From: GCA-002727615 sp964442655
GTDB taxonomy: Bacteria; Pseudomonadota; Alphaproteobacteria; TMED109
Reading direction: 5' to 3'
NCBI GenBank assembly: GCA_964442655.1
Contig: CAYTZM010000003.1
Location: 62,001 to 126,000 of the forward strand
Length of the DNA stretch: 64,000 nt
Part shown: piece by piece, positions 9,315 through 18,216 of the stretch
Layout of the letters: every line of letters starts with the position of its first letter
Numbering within the stretch: position 1 is the first letter of the stretch
Notes under the pieces: generated by a model
The model's input: the letters and a program-made list of their open reading frames with translations, nothing else
Told to the model about the DNA's origin: nothing
Database searches by the model: none
Program-made: the position numbers and the translations under genes

Positions 9315-9530
9315 TTAACTATCATAATTTTCAAATGATTTTTTTAAAATATCAACAACTTGCTTAGGATCTGCCCCCATAAGAATAGCATCTTCAATTG
9401 CATCATCAGCCATCCTTTTAATTTCTATTACATTTTCATTTAATAATTTAATTTTTTCAGTACAAGAAATAGTACCTTCTTTAGGACTTTTCCAAGATTT
9501 TGGTAGAAATGAATTGTTTTTATTACTCAA
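9315..9530 (-). CDS. Small conserved protein, unknown function
   Basis: Protein of about 71 residues between the NDUFA12 and DUF2155 genes. I choose a TTG start at 9530 because AAGGA lies 7 nt upstream; the longer frame would start at a TTG at 9560 inside the NDUFA12 gene. It has a Lys/Asn-rich N terminus, a Trp-Lys-Ser-Pro motif, SCTEKIKLLNENV, then an acidic helical segment (DDAIEDAILMGADPKQV). No membrane segment or signal peptide. The pattern recalls unannotated small proteins seen at the same place in other Alphaproteobacteria, from memory. No function can be given. Confidence 0.65.
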   Translation of the reverse strand: MSNKNNSFLPKSWKSPKEGTISCTEKIKLLNENVIEIKRMADDAIEDAILMGADPKQVVDILKKSFENYDS

Positions 9531-9544
9531 TATTTTATCCTTTT

Positions 9545-9874
9545 TTATTTTGGTTTCCAAGGCTTGTATGTTAAATGGCTTGAATGATTATTATTAGCAT
9601 ATTTATCATTCATATTGATATTTTTAGTGGTATTAGGTTTATGAGAAATTAACCAACTATGCTTTTTAGTAGTATTTGAGGGGAGGTTATTTACAGTTTT
9701 TGTTAACCAGGCTTGCCATTCTGGAGGAACTGAAGATGCATCGTTTTTACCAAAATAAATTACCCATCTTTTTTTTTTATTTTTTGAGTTATAATATTTA
9801 TTTTTAAATTCGTCTTGTCCTACTTTCTCTCCAAAAAAAATAGTGGTAATTAGTGTTCCCAAGTTACTAAACAT
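9545..9874 (-). CDS. NDUFA12-like complex I accessory subunit
   Basis: Homologue of the mitochondrial complex I 17.2-kDa (B17.2/NDUFA12) accessory subunit, found in bacteria essentially only in Alphaproteobacteria. It is 109 residues. Recognised from GTLITTIFFGEKVGQDEFKN, the YYxxK stretch, RWVIYFG, and the signature PPEWQAWLTKT, followed by a Pro/Lys-rich tail ending KPWKPK. It is expected to bind the peripheral arm of NADH:quinone oxidoreductase, so the organism should carry a full nuo operon elsewhere. AGAAAG upstream of the ATG is the likely ribosome site. Confidence 0.88.
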   Translation of the reverse strand: MFSNLGTLITTIFFGEKVGQDEFKNKYYNSKNKKKRWVIYFGKNDASSVPPEWQAWLTKTVNNLPSNTTKKHSWLISHKPNTTKNINMNDKYANNNHSSHLTYKPWKPK

Positions 9875-9938
9875 TTTTTTCTTTCTAATATTTAAATTTA
9901 CTTAAATTTTATTAAAAATAATATAGTTTGTTAAATTT

Positions 9939-10685
9939 TTAATTAACTTTTTTTGATAAAGCTTTATTAATTATTGTTTTAAATTTATCTAATTCAAGAG
10001 CTCCTGCATATAATTTTCCATTTATTATAAATGTAGGAGTACCTCTAATATTTAATTTTCTAGCGAGAGATTCATTTTCTTGAATTATTAAATCTATTTT
10101 TGGGTTTTGCATATCTACTTTTAATTTATTTACATCAATTTCTATATTTTTAGCTATTTTTAATATTATTTCTTCAGTCAGTCCTCCGCGCATGGAAAGT
10201 AATTTAGCATGCAATTCAAAATATTTATTTTGATAGTGGGCAGCGAGTACAGCTTTGGCTGCTAGTCTGCTTGTGGGTGATAAAATAGGGTAATCTCTGA
10301 ATGAAATTTTTAAATCTAAATTAGATTCTAAAAGAGCTATAATAGCATCTAAAGATTTTTTGCAGTAACCACAATTATAGTCAACAAATTCAATTATTAT
10401 GACTTTTGCATCTTTATTTCCAAAGCTAGGTATATAATCTTGATTCGCAAAATTTTGAAATTCTTTTTTCAAATAATTGTCATTTTCTACAGAAGATTTT
10501 TCCATTTCTTTTCTTAAGTTATCTACAGATTTAAGAATAATTTCTGGGTTTTTCATTATGTATTCATGAATTATTTTTTCTATTTCTTCTTTAGATAAGT
10601 AATCTTCAGCAGAAGTTTGCATAAAAAATATATTATATATTATTAACGAATATAAAATTATATATATATACCTTTTAATAATCAT
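9939..10685 (-). CDS. DsbA-family periplasmic thiol oxidoreductase
   Basis: Thioredoxin-fold protein of 248 residues. A signal peptide (about 1-26) is followed by a helical N-terminal extension (27-75), then a thioredoxin fold with active site CGYC (105-108) and cis-proline in GTPTF (Pro217). This layout matches Com1/ScsC-like DsbA proteins rather than classical DsbA; the extension may oligomerise, so it could act as oxidase or isomerase. No DsbB is in the window. It lies 12 bp downstream of the M48 protease gene, suggesting a shared transcript for periplasmic protein quality control. Confidence 0.9.
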   Translation of the reverse strand: MIIKRYIYIILYSLIIYNIFFMQTSAEDYLSKEEIEKIIHEYIMKNPEIILKSVDNLRKEMEKSSVENDNYLKKEFQNFANQDYIPSFGNKDAKVIIIEFVDYNCGYCKKSLDAIIALLESNLDLKISFRDYPILSPTSRLAAKAVLAAHYQNKYFELHAKLLSMRGGLTEEIILKIAKNIEIDVNKLKVDMQNPKIDLIIQENESLARKLNIRGTPTFIINGKLYAGALELDKFKTIINKALSKKVN

Positions 10686-10697
10686 TTTCTTTTCCTG

Positions 10698-12104
10698 TTA
10701 ATTCTTTTGTTGTAATAATTTTATACGTTCATTTGAAAAATAAATTATATCTTGAGCTCTTATATCATTAGGACTGTTTTTTTCAAATAGTAATCTAGAC
10801 TTTTTTGCGAAGTTTATAGCAAGATTATAGTCATTTAGTAAAAAGTATGCTTCGGCTGAATATAATTGTGCTAATTCTATATTATTTAATCTTGCTTCTG
10901 TTATTGATAATAATTGCCACGCTGCAATATTTTTAGGATGATTTTGTAATATTGTTTTTAAATTTTTTTTCGCATTAATTATTTCTATTTCTTCTCCATA
11001 TTCTACTTGTGATTTTGATAAAGCTAATAAAATAATTGGATTATTAGGTAACAGTTGATTAGATTTTTTATACATTTTAATTGATTCATAAATTTTTCCA
11101 TTTTCAAATAACATTTGCCCTAATAGTTCTGGAAAAAATGGGTCATTATTATTTTCTTTTATTAGAGTTGATATTTCTTTAGTGCCTTTTTTAAAATTTG
11201 AGAGTCTAAGGTAAGCGATAGCTCTAGCGTATCTAGCTTCAATTGAAAGGTTATTTTTTGGATATAATAATAAGGTTTTTCCAGGCGCTGTAGTAAAGGC
11301 TACAATTTTCGCGACTATTCTCTTATATTCTATTTTTTCAGATTTTGGAATAACAATAGATTTTTCATTATTAATATTAGCTTCATTAAATATATGGTTA
11401 ATTCTTTCTCTGAATATAGGGTGAGTTCTCAAATAAGGATCTTGTCTATTTTCGTGGAGTAATTCTTGTTTTCCTATTTCATTTAATAAGTTAGCTAAAG
11501 GAGTTAAGGGCCTATTTACTTCTCTTAAATACCTTATAGCTGCAGAATCAGCAAATTTTTCATTATCTCTAGAAAATTTAAAAAAATTTCTTTCTGCTAA
11601 AGAAGGTCCTATTGTAGCTAGTTTAGAAATTCCTTTAATATCAGTATCATTTGCATGTGATATTGCCATTAGTCCTGCAGTTATTATAGTAGCAATTATT
11701 GCTGTATTTTGAGCTCTATTAATAGCTTTATTGGTTTTTATAAGGTGTCCTCCAGATATATGTCCAATTTCATGTGCCATCACTCCTATAAGAGCATTAT
11801 GATCATTTGCTTTGGTAATAAGTCCTGTATTTATGAATATATTTTGTCCACCAGCTACGAAAGCATTTATAGAATCATCATTAACTATAAAGATTTTAAT
11901 AGATTCTGGATTTAATTTTGCTTTTATAAGTATGGGCTTTATCCATTTTAATAAGGTTGTTTCAATTTCAGCATCTTGAATTAAATTCAAATTTTGTGCA
12001 TAACTTGGGGCAATTATGGTGAAGGTAAATAAAATTAAGTAAATTAATATTTTTTTACTGAAGATAATGTTTATTTTTAATATTTGGATTATTTTATTAA
12101 ACAT
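10698..12104 (-). CDS. M48 metalloprotease with TPR repeats (BepA-like)
   Basis: Periplasmic zinc protease of 468 residues resembling BepA/YfgC, which degrades or assists misassembled outer-membrane proteins. Signal peptide 1-36 (cleavage after SYA), HEIGH zinc motif at 111-115, third ligand Glu182 in NEKFAD, and C-terminal TPR-like helices at about 280-460. AAGGA 6 nt before the ATG supports the start. It leads the protease-DsbA-like pair. BepA orthology, rather than another TPR-M48 protease such as LoiP, is inferred from the TPR tail. Confidence 0.9.
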   Translation of the reverse strand: MFNKIIQILKINIIFSKKILIYLILFTFTIIAPSYAQNLNLIQDAEIETTLLKWIKPILIKAKLNPESIKIFIVNDDSINAFVAGGQNIFINTGLITKANDHNALIGVMAHEIGHISGGHLIKTNKAINRAQNTAIIATIITAGLMAISHANDTDIKGISKLATIGPSLAERNFFKFSRDNEKFADSAAIRYLREVNRPLTPLANLLNEIGKQELLHENRQDPYLRTHPIFRERINHIFNEANINNEKSIVIPKSEKIEYKRIVAKIVAFTTAPGKTLLLYPKNNLSIEARYARAIAYLRLSNFKKGTKEISTLIKENNNDPFFPELLGQMLFENGKIYESIKMYKKSNQLLPNNPIILLALSKSQVEYGEEIEIINAKKNLKTILQNHPKNIAAWQLLSITEARLNNIELAQLYSAEAYFLLNDYNLAINFAKKSRLLFEKNSPNDIRAQDIIYFSNERIKLLQQKN

Positions 12105-12196
12105 ATTAATCCTTATAGTTTATTATTTATTAATATAAATAAACAGTAGAATTAAATATAGTATAAGTTTTTTTTTTTAATTAGAAAGATTATTAT

Positions 12197-13354
12197 ATGA
12201 CTAATTTTCTATCAAAACGCTCTGTAATAAAGCCATTTTTGGCAATAGATATGCTTACCAAGGCTAATCAAAAAAAATCAAAAGATAAAAGCATAATTAA
12301 TATGGATGTTGGAGAACCGGGTATTAAAACTCCAAATTATTTAATAAAATATATTCAAGGTTTAATAGAAAATGAAAATATAGGATATACAGAGTCAATA
12401 GGCATACCACTATTAAGAGAAAAAATTGCTCAACATTATAAGAGATGGTATGGGACTAAAATAGATTCATCAAATGTAGCTTTAACAGCTGGAGCTTCTG
12501 GAGCTTTTATTTTATCTTTAATAGCAATGTTTGATGTGGGAGATAATGTAGCCATAATGACACCGTACTATCCTGCATATGTAAATACATTAAAATCTTT
12601 AGGTTTAAATACAATATATATTAAAGGAGAGGTGGAGCATAGCTTTCAACCCACTTTAAAGGAATTAAAAAGAATTCAAAATAAGATTAATGGAATTATT
12701 ATTGCCTCGCCAGCAAATCCTACTGGTAGTATAATAGAAAAAAGTGAAATGATATTGATAGCAAAATGGTGTATAGAAAATAATATAAGAATTATTTCAG
12801 ATGAAATTTATCATGGAATTGAATATGAAAAAAAATCAGACACTATGTTTTCTCATAATAAAAATAGTATTGTAATAAATTCATTTTCTAAATATTTTAA
12901 TATGACGGGATGGAGATTAGGATGGATAGTAGCTTCAAAAGAATATATAGATGTTATAGAAAAACTTTCTATGTCTTTATTTTTATGTCCTCCAAATTTA
13001 TCTCAATTAATTGCATTAAAAGTCTTAGATGATAATTCTATTTTAGAAAAAAATGTTTTAATTTATAAAAAAAATAGAGATTTACTTGTAAAAGAGTTTG
13101 CCAATGTAGGATTAACAAACTTTTCACCTGCGGATGGAGCATTTTATCTATATTTGGATGTTAGTAAAATTACTAATGATTCTAAAAGTTTAGCATTAGA
13201 ATTGTTGGATAAGGTGGGAGTCTCTTGCACACCTGGTTATGATTTTGATTATGATAATGGAAAAAAATATATAAGACTTTCTTATGGAGGAGATTTTAAT
13301 AATATAAAGGAAGCTGCTAAGAGAATAACTAATTGGGTAAGACAGAATACTTAA
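12197..13354 (+). CDS. Class I/II PLP-dependent aminotransferase
   Basis: Fold-type I aminotransferase of 385 residues, aspartate/alanine-transaminase-like. Visible features: MDVGEPG near the N terminus, ASPANPTGS, SDEIYHG with the pyridine-nitrogen Asp, Schiff-base Lys232 in NSFSKYFNMTGWRLGW, and the C-terminal substrate Arg in YIRLSYGG. The amino donor and acceptor cannot be told. It stands alone, transcribed away from the M48 protease and towards rne, with 4 bp between the stops. Confidence 0.9.
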   Translation: MTNFLSKRSVIKPFLAIDMLTKANQKKSKDKSIINMDVGEPGIKTPNYLIKYIQGLIENENIGYTESIGIPLLREKIAQHYKRWYGTKIDSSNVALTAGASGAFILSLIAMFDVGDNVAIMTPYYPAYVNTLKSLGLNTIYIKGEVEHSFQPTLKELKRIQNKINGIIIASPANPTGSIIEKSEMILIAKWCIENNIRIISDEIYHGIEYEKKSDTMFSHNKNSIVINSFSKYFNMTGWRLGWIVASKEYIDVIEKLSMSLFLCPPNLSQLIALKVLDDNSILEKNVLIYKKNRDLLVKEFANVGLTNFSPADGAFYLYLDVSKITNDSKSLALELLDKVGVSCTPGYDFDYDNGKKYIRLSYGGDFNNIKEAAKRITNWVRQNT

Positions 13355-13358
13355 ATAT

Positions 13359-15323
13359 TTAGATATTTTCTTTATTCCACCACCCTTTTTTAATAGGGCC
13401 TCTTTTTTTATGTTTTACGGTTTTTTTATTTTTTACTTTTGTATCTTTTAATTTTTCCATTTTATTATTTTCTTTATTTATATTTTTCTTATTAGTTTTT
13501 ATTTTTTCAGACAGAGTTTCATTATTAGTTTTAATTTTAGGTTTGGGTGTTTTATTTTTAATATCTTTTTCTTCGTTAACTTTATTACTTGTAAAAGTTT
13601 TTTTTATTGGTTTTCTTTTGATATTTTTATTAATTACTTTTTTATTAATAATATTCTTATTTTTTTTATTATTATTATTTATATTTTTTAGTTTTTGAGG
13701 CTTGAGATTTTCACTTTCCGCCTTAGATTTTGTATTATTACTGTTATCACTTAATTTTTCTGTAGTTTCGAGTGATGAGTTTGGAACAATATTAATATTT
13801 ATTTTTCTTTTCTCTTCTATGTTTATAATTTCTTTTCTTTTATTATTAAGAATATGAACTGCAGTATTTTTAGGAAGTTCTACTTCTAGCTTTTTTGTTT
13901 TATGATTAGAAGCTATTTCTTCAATATAATGTAGTGCTTTTAAAGTGAGAGACTCTATGGACCTAACTCTTCCAATGCCATTACAATATTCACATTTACT
14001 AAAATCTGCTTCATATATGCTAGGTCTTAATCTTTGTCTAGACATTTCTAGTAGGCCAAATGAAGAAATATTACCCACTTGTATTTTGGCTCTATCCCCA
14101 AATAAACTTTGTTTTAAAATATTTTCTATTAATCTATTATTCTTGGGTGCAAGCATATCTATAAAATCGATTACTATAAGACCTGATAAGTCTCTTAGTC
14201 TTAACTGAATAGCCAACTCTTCTGCTGCTTCTTTATTTGTTTGTACAGCTGTTCCTTCAATATTTCTTTCTCTAGTTGCTCTTCCGGAATTTACATCTAC
14301 GGCCACTAATGCTTCTGTTTGGTTTATTACTAAATATCCTCCGCTTGGTAAGTAAGATACAGGACTATGTATTTTTTCTAATTTTTTATCTATATCAAAT
14401 TTTTGTAATAGTGGTGTTTTCTCATTATGTAATTTTATTTTTTTTACCTGATTTGGTATCAAAGTTTTCATATAATTGCGTGCAGCTTTGTAAGAAGCTT
14501 CTCCTTCAATTAAAATTTCTTCTATATCCGTGTTATATAAGTCTCTAATACTTCTTTTTATAACATTGTTTTCTTCATGAACTAATATAGGAGCAACAGA
14601 TTTTAATGTGATTGATTTAATTTTATCCCAAGTTTTATTTAAAAAATTATAATCTCGCTTGATTTCTACTTTTGACCTTTTTGAGCCAGCAGTTCTTATT
14701 ATTATAGCCATATTATTAGCAATATTTAAGCCTTCAATAATTGTTCTTAATTTTTTTCTATCATTTATATTTGTAATTCTTCTACTTATACCTCCTTTTC
14801 TTAATGTGTTAGGCATTAATACACAATACCTTCCAGCAAGTGATATATAAGTTGTTAAAGCAGCTCCTTTATTTCCTCTTTCTTCTTTAACAACCTGTAT
14901 AAGTACAATTTGCCCTTTTTTTATTACTTCTTGAATTTTATATTTATGTAGGATTCTATGTTTTGAATTAGAAGTATTTTTGTCAAAAGTATTATTTTCT
15001 TCATATATATCTGTATTTTCTATATCGCTATCTTCACTTTCCTTCTCTTTTTTAAGAAGAATTTCTTTATCTGCGATAGGAATTTGAAAATAATCAGGAT
15101 GAATTTCGCTAAATGCTAGAAACCCGTGTTTTTCATTACCATAATCAACAAAAGCAGCTTGCAGGGAAGGCTCTACTCTAGCTATTTTAGCTAAATATAA
15201 GTTTCCTCTAATTTGTTTCTTATTTGCTGTTTCATGATCAAAATCATTGATTTCATTATCATTTGTTATTACCACTCGTGTTTCTTCGAGATATTCGGCG
15301 TCTATCAACATACGCTTTGTCAT
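13359..15323 (-). CDS. rne: Ribonuclease E/G, minimal alphaproteobacterial type
   Basis: Endoribonuclease for mRNA decay and rRNA/tRNA processing, 654 residues. Order: RNase H-like/S1 region (about 35-165) interrupted by an acidic insertion (about 90-120); catalytic DNase I-like domain with AVDVNSGR (Asp343) and VIDFIDM (Asp386); Zn-link CEYC (Cys444, Cys447); small domain; then a low-complexity Lys/Asn tail (about 500-640) ending in basic KKGWWNKENI. The tail is far shorter than in E. coli RNase E, leaving little room for degradosome binding. The N terminus MTKRMLIDAE fits the family, but the nearest Shine-Dalgarno-like GGAG is 12 nt upstream. See the leader entry. Confidence 0.95.
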   Translation of the reverse strand: MTKRMLIDAEYLEETRVVITNDNEINDFDHETANKKQIRGNLYLAKIARVEPSLQAAFVDYGNEKHGFLAFSEIHPDYFQIPIADKEILLKKEKESEDSDIENTDIYEENNTFDKNTSNSKHRILHKYKIQEVIKKGQIVLIQVVKEERGNKGAALTTYISLAGRYCVLMPNTLRKGGISRRITNINDRKKLRTIIEGLNIANNMAIIIRTAGSKRSKVEIKRDYNFLNKTWDKIKSITLKSVAPILVHEENNVIKRSIRDLYNTDIEEILIEGEASYKAARNYMKTLIPNQVKKIKLHNEKTPLLQKFDIDKKLEKIHSPVSYLPSGGYLVINQTEALVAVDVNSGRATRERNIEGTAVQTNKEAAEELAIQLRLRDLSGLIVIDFIDMLAPKNNRLIENILKQSLFGDRAKIQVGNISSFGLLEMSRQRLRPSIYEADFSKCEYCNGIGRVRSIESLTLKALHYIEEIASNHKTKKLEVELPKNTAVHILNNKRKEIINIEEKRKININIVPNSSLETTEKLSDNSNNTKSKAESENLKPQKLKNINNNNKKNKNIINKKVINKNIKRKPIKKTFTSNKVNEEKDIKNKTPKPKIKTNNETLSEKIKTNKKNINKENNKMEKLKDTKVKNKKTVKHKKRGPIKKGWWNKENI

Positions 15324-15716
15324 TGAATTTGTTACTCCAAGCTACTTTATACATAATACTTATTTTCTGTAAATTATTGTGCATATTTATAGCCATTTTT
15401 ATTACCCTGTTTCTATAGCTTTGGGTTTTTGTTTTTATAAAAAGTAGCATTATAGAAATAATCATTTTGATATATTGATTTAGATGTATATACGTACTTA
15501 TCTTTTATATTTAAGATCATCGTGCTACCCTGTGAAATAGTTTTTATATATTAAATTTTTTTTTATAAATTCTTCTTTTTTATTTTATAAATTATTTATA
15601 CTTTATATATCTATAATAATGTAAACCATTTGTAAATTATCTTCTTTAATATTAAAACATATAGATGTAATTTGTTTTTAATAAATTATATCAAAATTTT
15701 AAGAAGTATTATTTAT
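15324..15716 (-). promoter_or_regulatory. Long leader region upstream of rne, shared with amiC
   Basis: This 393-bp stretch is the only gap over 300 bp in the window. On the rne side it carries two copies of ACAGGGTA (complement of 15526-15533 and 15403-15410). The rne-proximal copy lies 7 nt before an ATG (15396) that opens a 45-codon frame overlapping the first 65 bases of rne in another register. I see no tRNA or Rfam class I recognise. A long rne 5' UTR used for autoregulation is known in E. coli; transfer of that idea here is inference. The amiC promoter must also lie here. Confidence 0.4.
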
Positions 15717-16775
15717 ATGTGTTATAAAAGCTTTATAATTTTTTCGTTATTTTTCATATATAAGTTGGCTTATGCTAATACAGTGGATATCCAAATAAGT
15801 GAGGTGAACACTAATTTAAGATTTATTTTGTCTTCTGAAAATAAATTGGATTCATCAATATTCTTATTAAAAGATCCTTCAAGATTAGTTATAGATTTTA
15901 AAGATATTGATAGGTTTGTTAAACAAAAAATTAAGTCTAATTATATAAAAGATATTAGAGCATCAAAAACCAAAGATAGTAGTAGATTAGTATTTGATAT
16001 AGATTTTAACCCTAAAAATATAGCTGTAACTAGAGTATTTAGCTTTAATAAATATAAAAATAATATTGTGATAGATCTTAATACGAACAATATATCAAAC
16101 ATAAATAATTATATTATAATTGTTGATCCTGGGCATGGTGGGAAAGACCCAGGAGCAATTAAAGGCAACACAAAAGAAAAAAAATTAACATTATTGGCGG
16201 CAAAAATTTTACAAAAAGAATTAAAAAAGAAGGGGTTTGATGTATTTTTAACTAGAGAGAAAGATCAATATATTAGTTTAAGAAATAGAGTTAAATTTGC
16301 TAGAAAATATGCTGGAGATTTGTTTATTTCTATTCATGCTGATTCAACAAGGAATAAAAGGACAAGGGGAATAAGTATTTATTCTTTATCAGATAAAGCA
16401 TCTGATAAATTAGCAAAAGAATTAGCAGCTAAACAAAATAAATCAGATCTAATAGGTGGTCTAGACCTAGACGATATAGATGAAGAGGTATCAAACATAT
16501 TAATTGATTTAAGTCGAAGAGAAACAAAAAATAGTTCTATTGAATTTGCTGAATTATTTGTTTTAGTGTTGAATGAAAATCGTTTAAAATTATTGAGGAG
16601 CCCTCATCGTCAAGCAGGATTTGCAGTTTTAAAGGCTCCTGATATACCATCTGTATTGATTGAAATGGGATTTATATCTAATAATTCTGATTTAAAAAAA
16701 TTATTAGATAAAAATTATTTAAAAAATTTAATGAGTCAAGTTAGTTTAGTAGTTTTCAAATATTTTAATAACTGA
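15717..16775 (+). CDS. amiC: N-acetylmuramoyl-L-alanine amidase (AmiC-like)
   Basis: Zinc amidase that splits septal peptidoglycan during cell separation. I choose the ATG at 15717 (352 residues): it gives a clean signal peptide (about 1-20, ending AYA) and has AAGAAG upstream, whereas the longer frame needs a TTG at 15672. An AMIN targeting domain (about 20-125) is followed by Amidase_3 with IIIVDPGHGGKDPGAI (zinc His), the zinc-Glu/His region RLFISIHADS-like LFISIHADS, and the catalytic Glu in SVLIEMGFISN. Divergent from rne; rne/amidase adjacency is common in Proteobacteria. Confidence 0.92.
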   Translation: MCYKSFIIFSLFFIYKLAYANTVDIQISEVNTNLRFILSSENKLDSSIFLLKDPSRLVIDFKDIDRFVKQKIKSNYIKDIRASKTKDSSRLVFDIDFNPKNIAVTRVFSFNKYKNNIVIDLNTNNISNINNYIIIVDPGHGGKDPGAIKGNTKEKKLTLLAAKILQKELKKKGFDVFLTREKDQYISLRNRVKFARKYAGDLFISIHADSTRNKRTRGISIYSLSDKASDKLAKELAAKQNKSDLIGGLDLDDIDEEVSNILIDLSRRETKNSSIEFAELFVLVLNENRLKLLRSPHRQAGFAVLKAPDIPSVLIEMGFISNNSDLKKLLDKNYLKNLMSQVSLVVFKYFNN

Positions 16776-16788
16776 AATGTACAAATTT

Positions 16789-17745
16789 TTATTTAAAAGA
16801 GTTACTTATTTTTTTGCTAACTAGAGTTATTAACTTATTGGTATCACTTATTCTTGCACCCATAGTTAAAAATCCGTGTATTTGTCCTTCAAATACTTTA
16901 ATTTCTACATCATTGCCGGCTTTTTTTAATGCTTCTCCATATGCTATTCCTTCATCTCTAAGAGGATCACATTCAGCTACTACTATTAAAGACGGACAAA
17001 GATTTTTCAGATCTTTAAAAAGTATAGGAGCTGCGCGCCAATCATTTAATTTATCTTTGTCTATGTATTTTTCTTCAAACCAATTCATTAATAGTTTAGA
17101 TAAGATATATCCATCATATTTTTCTCTTGAAGGATAATTAGAACCAAAATGAGTGGAAGGATATATTAACGCTTGAAAAGAGATTGGCGTGGTAGAGTTT
17201 ATTTTTTGATTTATACAACATACTGCAGCAATATTACCGCCAGCACTGTCTCCACAAACTGCAATCTTATTGTTGTCTATTGGTAAATTTATTGCATTAT
17301 TTGCTATCCAATTAATAGAATATATGGAGTCATTTATAGCGGTAGGAAATCTATATTCAGGTCCCATACGATAATCAACAGAAATTACATCAAAGTTTCC
17401 TTCATTTGCTAATTGTCTACAAACTACGTCATGAGTATCTAGATCTCCAATGACCCATCCTCCACCATGAAAAAAGATTGTTACTGGAAGTAATGTTTCA
17501 TTATTATTATTTATTCCTCTATAATAGCGTGCATTAATATTCTTTCCTTTAACAGGAATTTGAATATTCAAAATTTTACTTACATCAGGCGTAGGTGGAG
17601 ATAAGGCACTTCGCATTGCAAGATAAGCATTTCTGGCTTCAATATGATCCATTTTGTACATAGGAATTCTTTCTCCAGATTTTTCAGCTTCTCTTATATC
17701 ATTTATAATAGATAAAGCCTCAGGATGTAGTTCTTTATCAAACAT
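16789..17745 (-). CDS. HSL-family alpha/beta hydrolase (esterase/lipase)
   Basis: Carboxylesterase of the hormone-sensitive-lipase type, 318 residues. The oxyanion motif is HGGG (93-96), the nucleophile Ser167 sits in GDSAGG, and the triad is completed by Asp260 (AECDPLRDEG) and His290 (IHGF). No signal peptide, so cytoplasmic. The start has AGAGGA upstream. The substrate is unknown. It converges on amiC (13 bp apart) and is followed upstream, after 33 bp, by the JAMM peptidase on the same strand. Confidence 0.92.
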   Translation of the reverse strand: MFDKELHPEALSIINDIREAEKSGERIPMYKMDHIEARNAYLAMRSALSPPTPDVSKILNIQIPVKGKNINARYYRGINNNNETLLPVTIFFHGGGWVIGDLDTHDVVCRQLANEGNFDVISVDYRMGPEYRFPTAINDSIYSINWIANNAINLPIDNNKIAVCGDSAGGNIAAVCCINQKINSTTPISFQALIYPSTHFGSNYPSREKYDGYILSKLLMNWFEEKYIDKDKLNDWRAAPILFKDLKNLCPSLIVVAECDPLRDEGIAYGEALKKAGNDVEIKVFEGQIHGFLTMGARISDTNKLITLVSKKISNSFK

Positions 17746-17778
17746 TAAATATTCCTCTTAATTAAAAGCTAATACATT

Positions 17779-18207
17779 TTAATTTATATTTATTTTTCTT
17801 AAATTATAAGAATTATTTTTATATTTTATGGGAAAATAAGCAGAAAGTTCAATAGCATTTCCATTTATACCTATTATGAGCCAACATAAATTTCTATCAA
17901 AGATAGATTCTATGTCTTTTTGTGATGGTTCAGATCTTAACTCACTATTAGGATGACTATGATAATGTCCTATAATATAAAATTTATTTTTTCTATATAA
18001 TTTTTGAATATTAATTATTTCTTGATTATCTATTTCAAAAAATAGATAGGGGTTCCTTGCAATATTTTTTGTATTTACAGATTCTTTACAAATTAAAACA
18101 TTATTATTTTTTTGTCCTATTAATAATCCACAACATTCTTTAGGATATTCTTTTTTTACATAATTATAAATATTATTTCTAATTATATTAGGTAAAACTA
18201 TATTCAA
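17779..18207 (-). CDS. JAMM/Mov34 (M67-family) metallopeptidase
   Basis: Small zinc isopeptidase-like protein of 142 residues. The JAMM elements are Glu24 (KECCGLL) and H-x-H-P...S-x-x-D with His83, His85, Ser95 and Asp98. Bacterial stand-alone JAMM proteins trim residues from, or release products of, ubiquitin-like sulfur carriers (Mec+ on CysO, QbsD on QbsE). No E1-like or carrier gene is adjacent, but a ThiS-type carrier with an internal GGG is at about 5.7 kb. It lies 9 bp downstream of the small membrane-protein gene on the same strand. Confidence 0.9.
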   Translation of the reverse strand: MNIVLPNIIRNNIYNYVKKEYPKECCGLLIGQKNNNVLICKESVNTKNIARNPYLFFEIDNQEIINIQKLYRKNKFYIIGHYHSHPNSELRSEPSQKDIESIFDRNLCWLIIGINGNAIELSAYFPIKYKNNSYNLRKININ

Positions 18208-18216
18208 TATATTTTC

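Noticed and set aside
15526..15533. ACAGGGTA pair near rne as a mobile-element or att repeat
   Set aside because: Only 8 bp, with no integrase, target duplication or foreign gene nearby; more likely leader sequence or chance.
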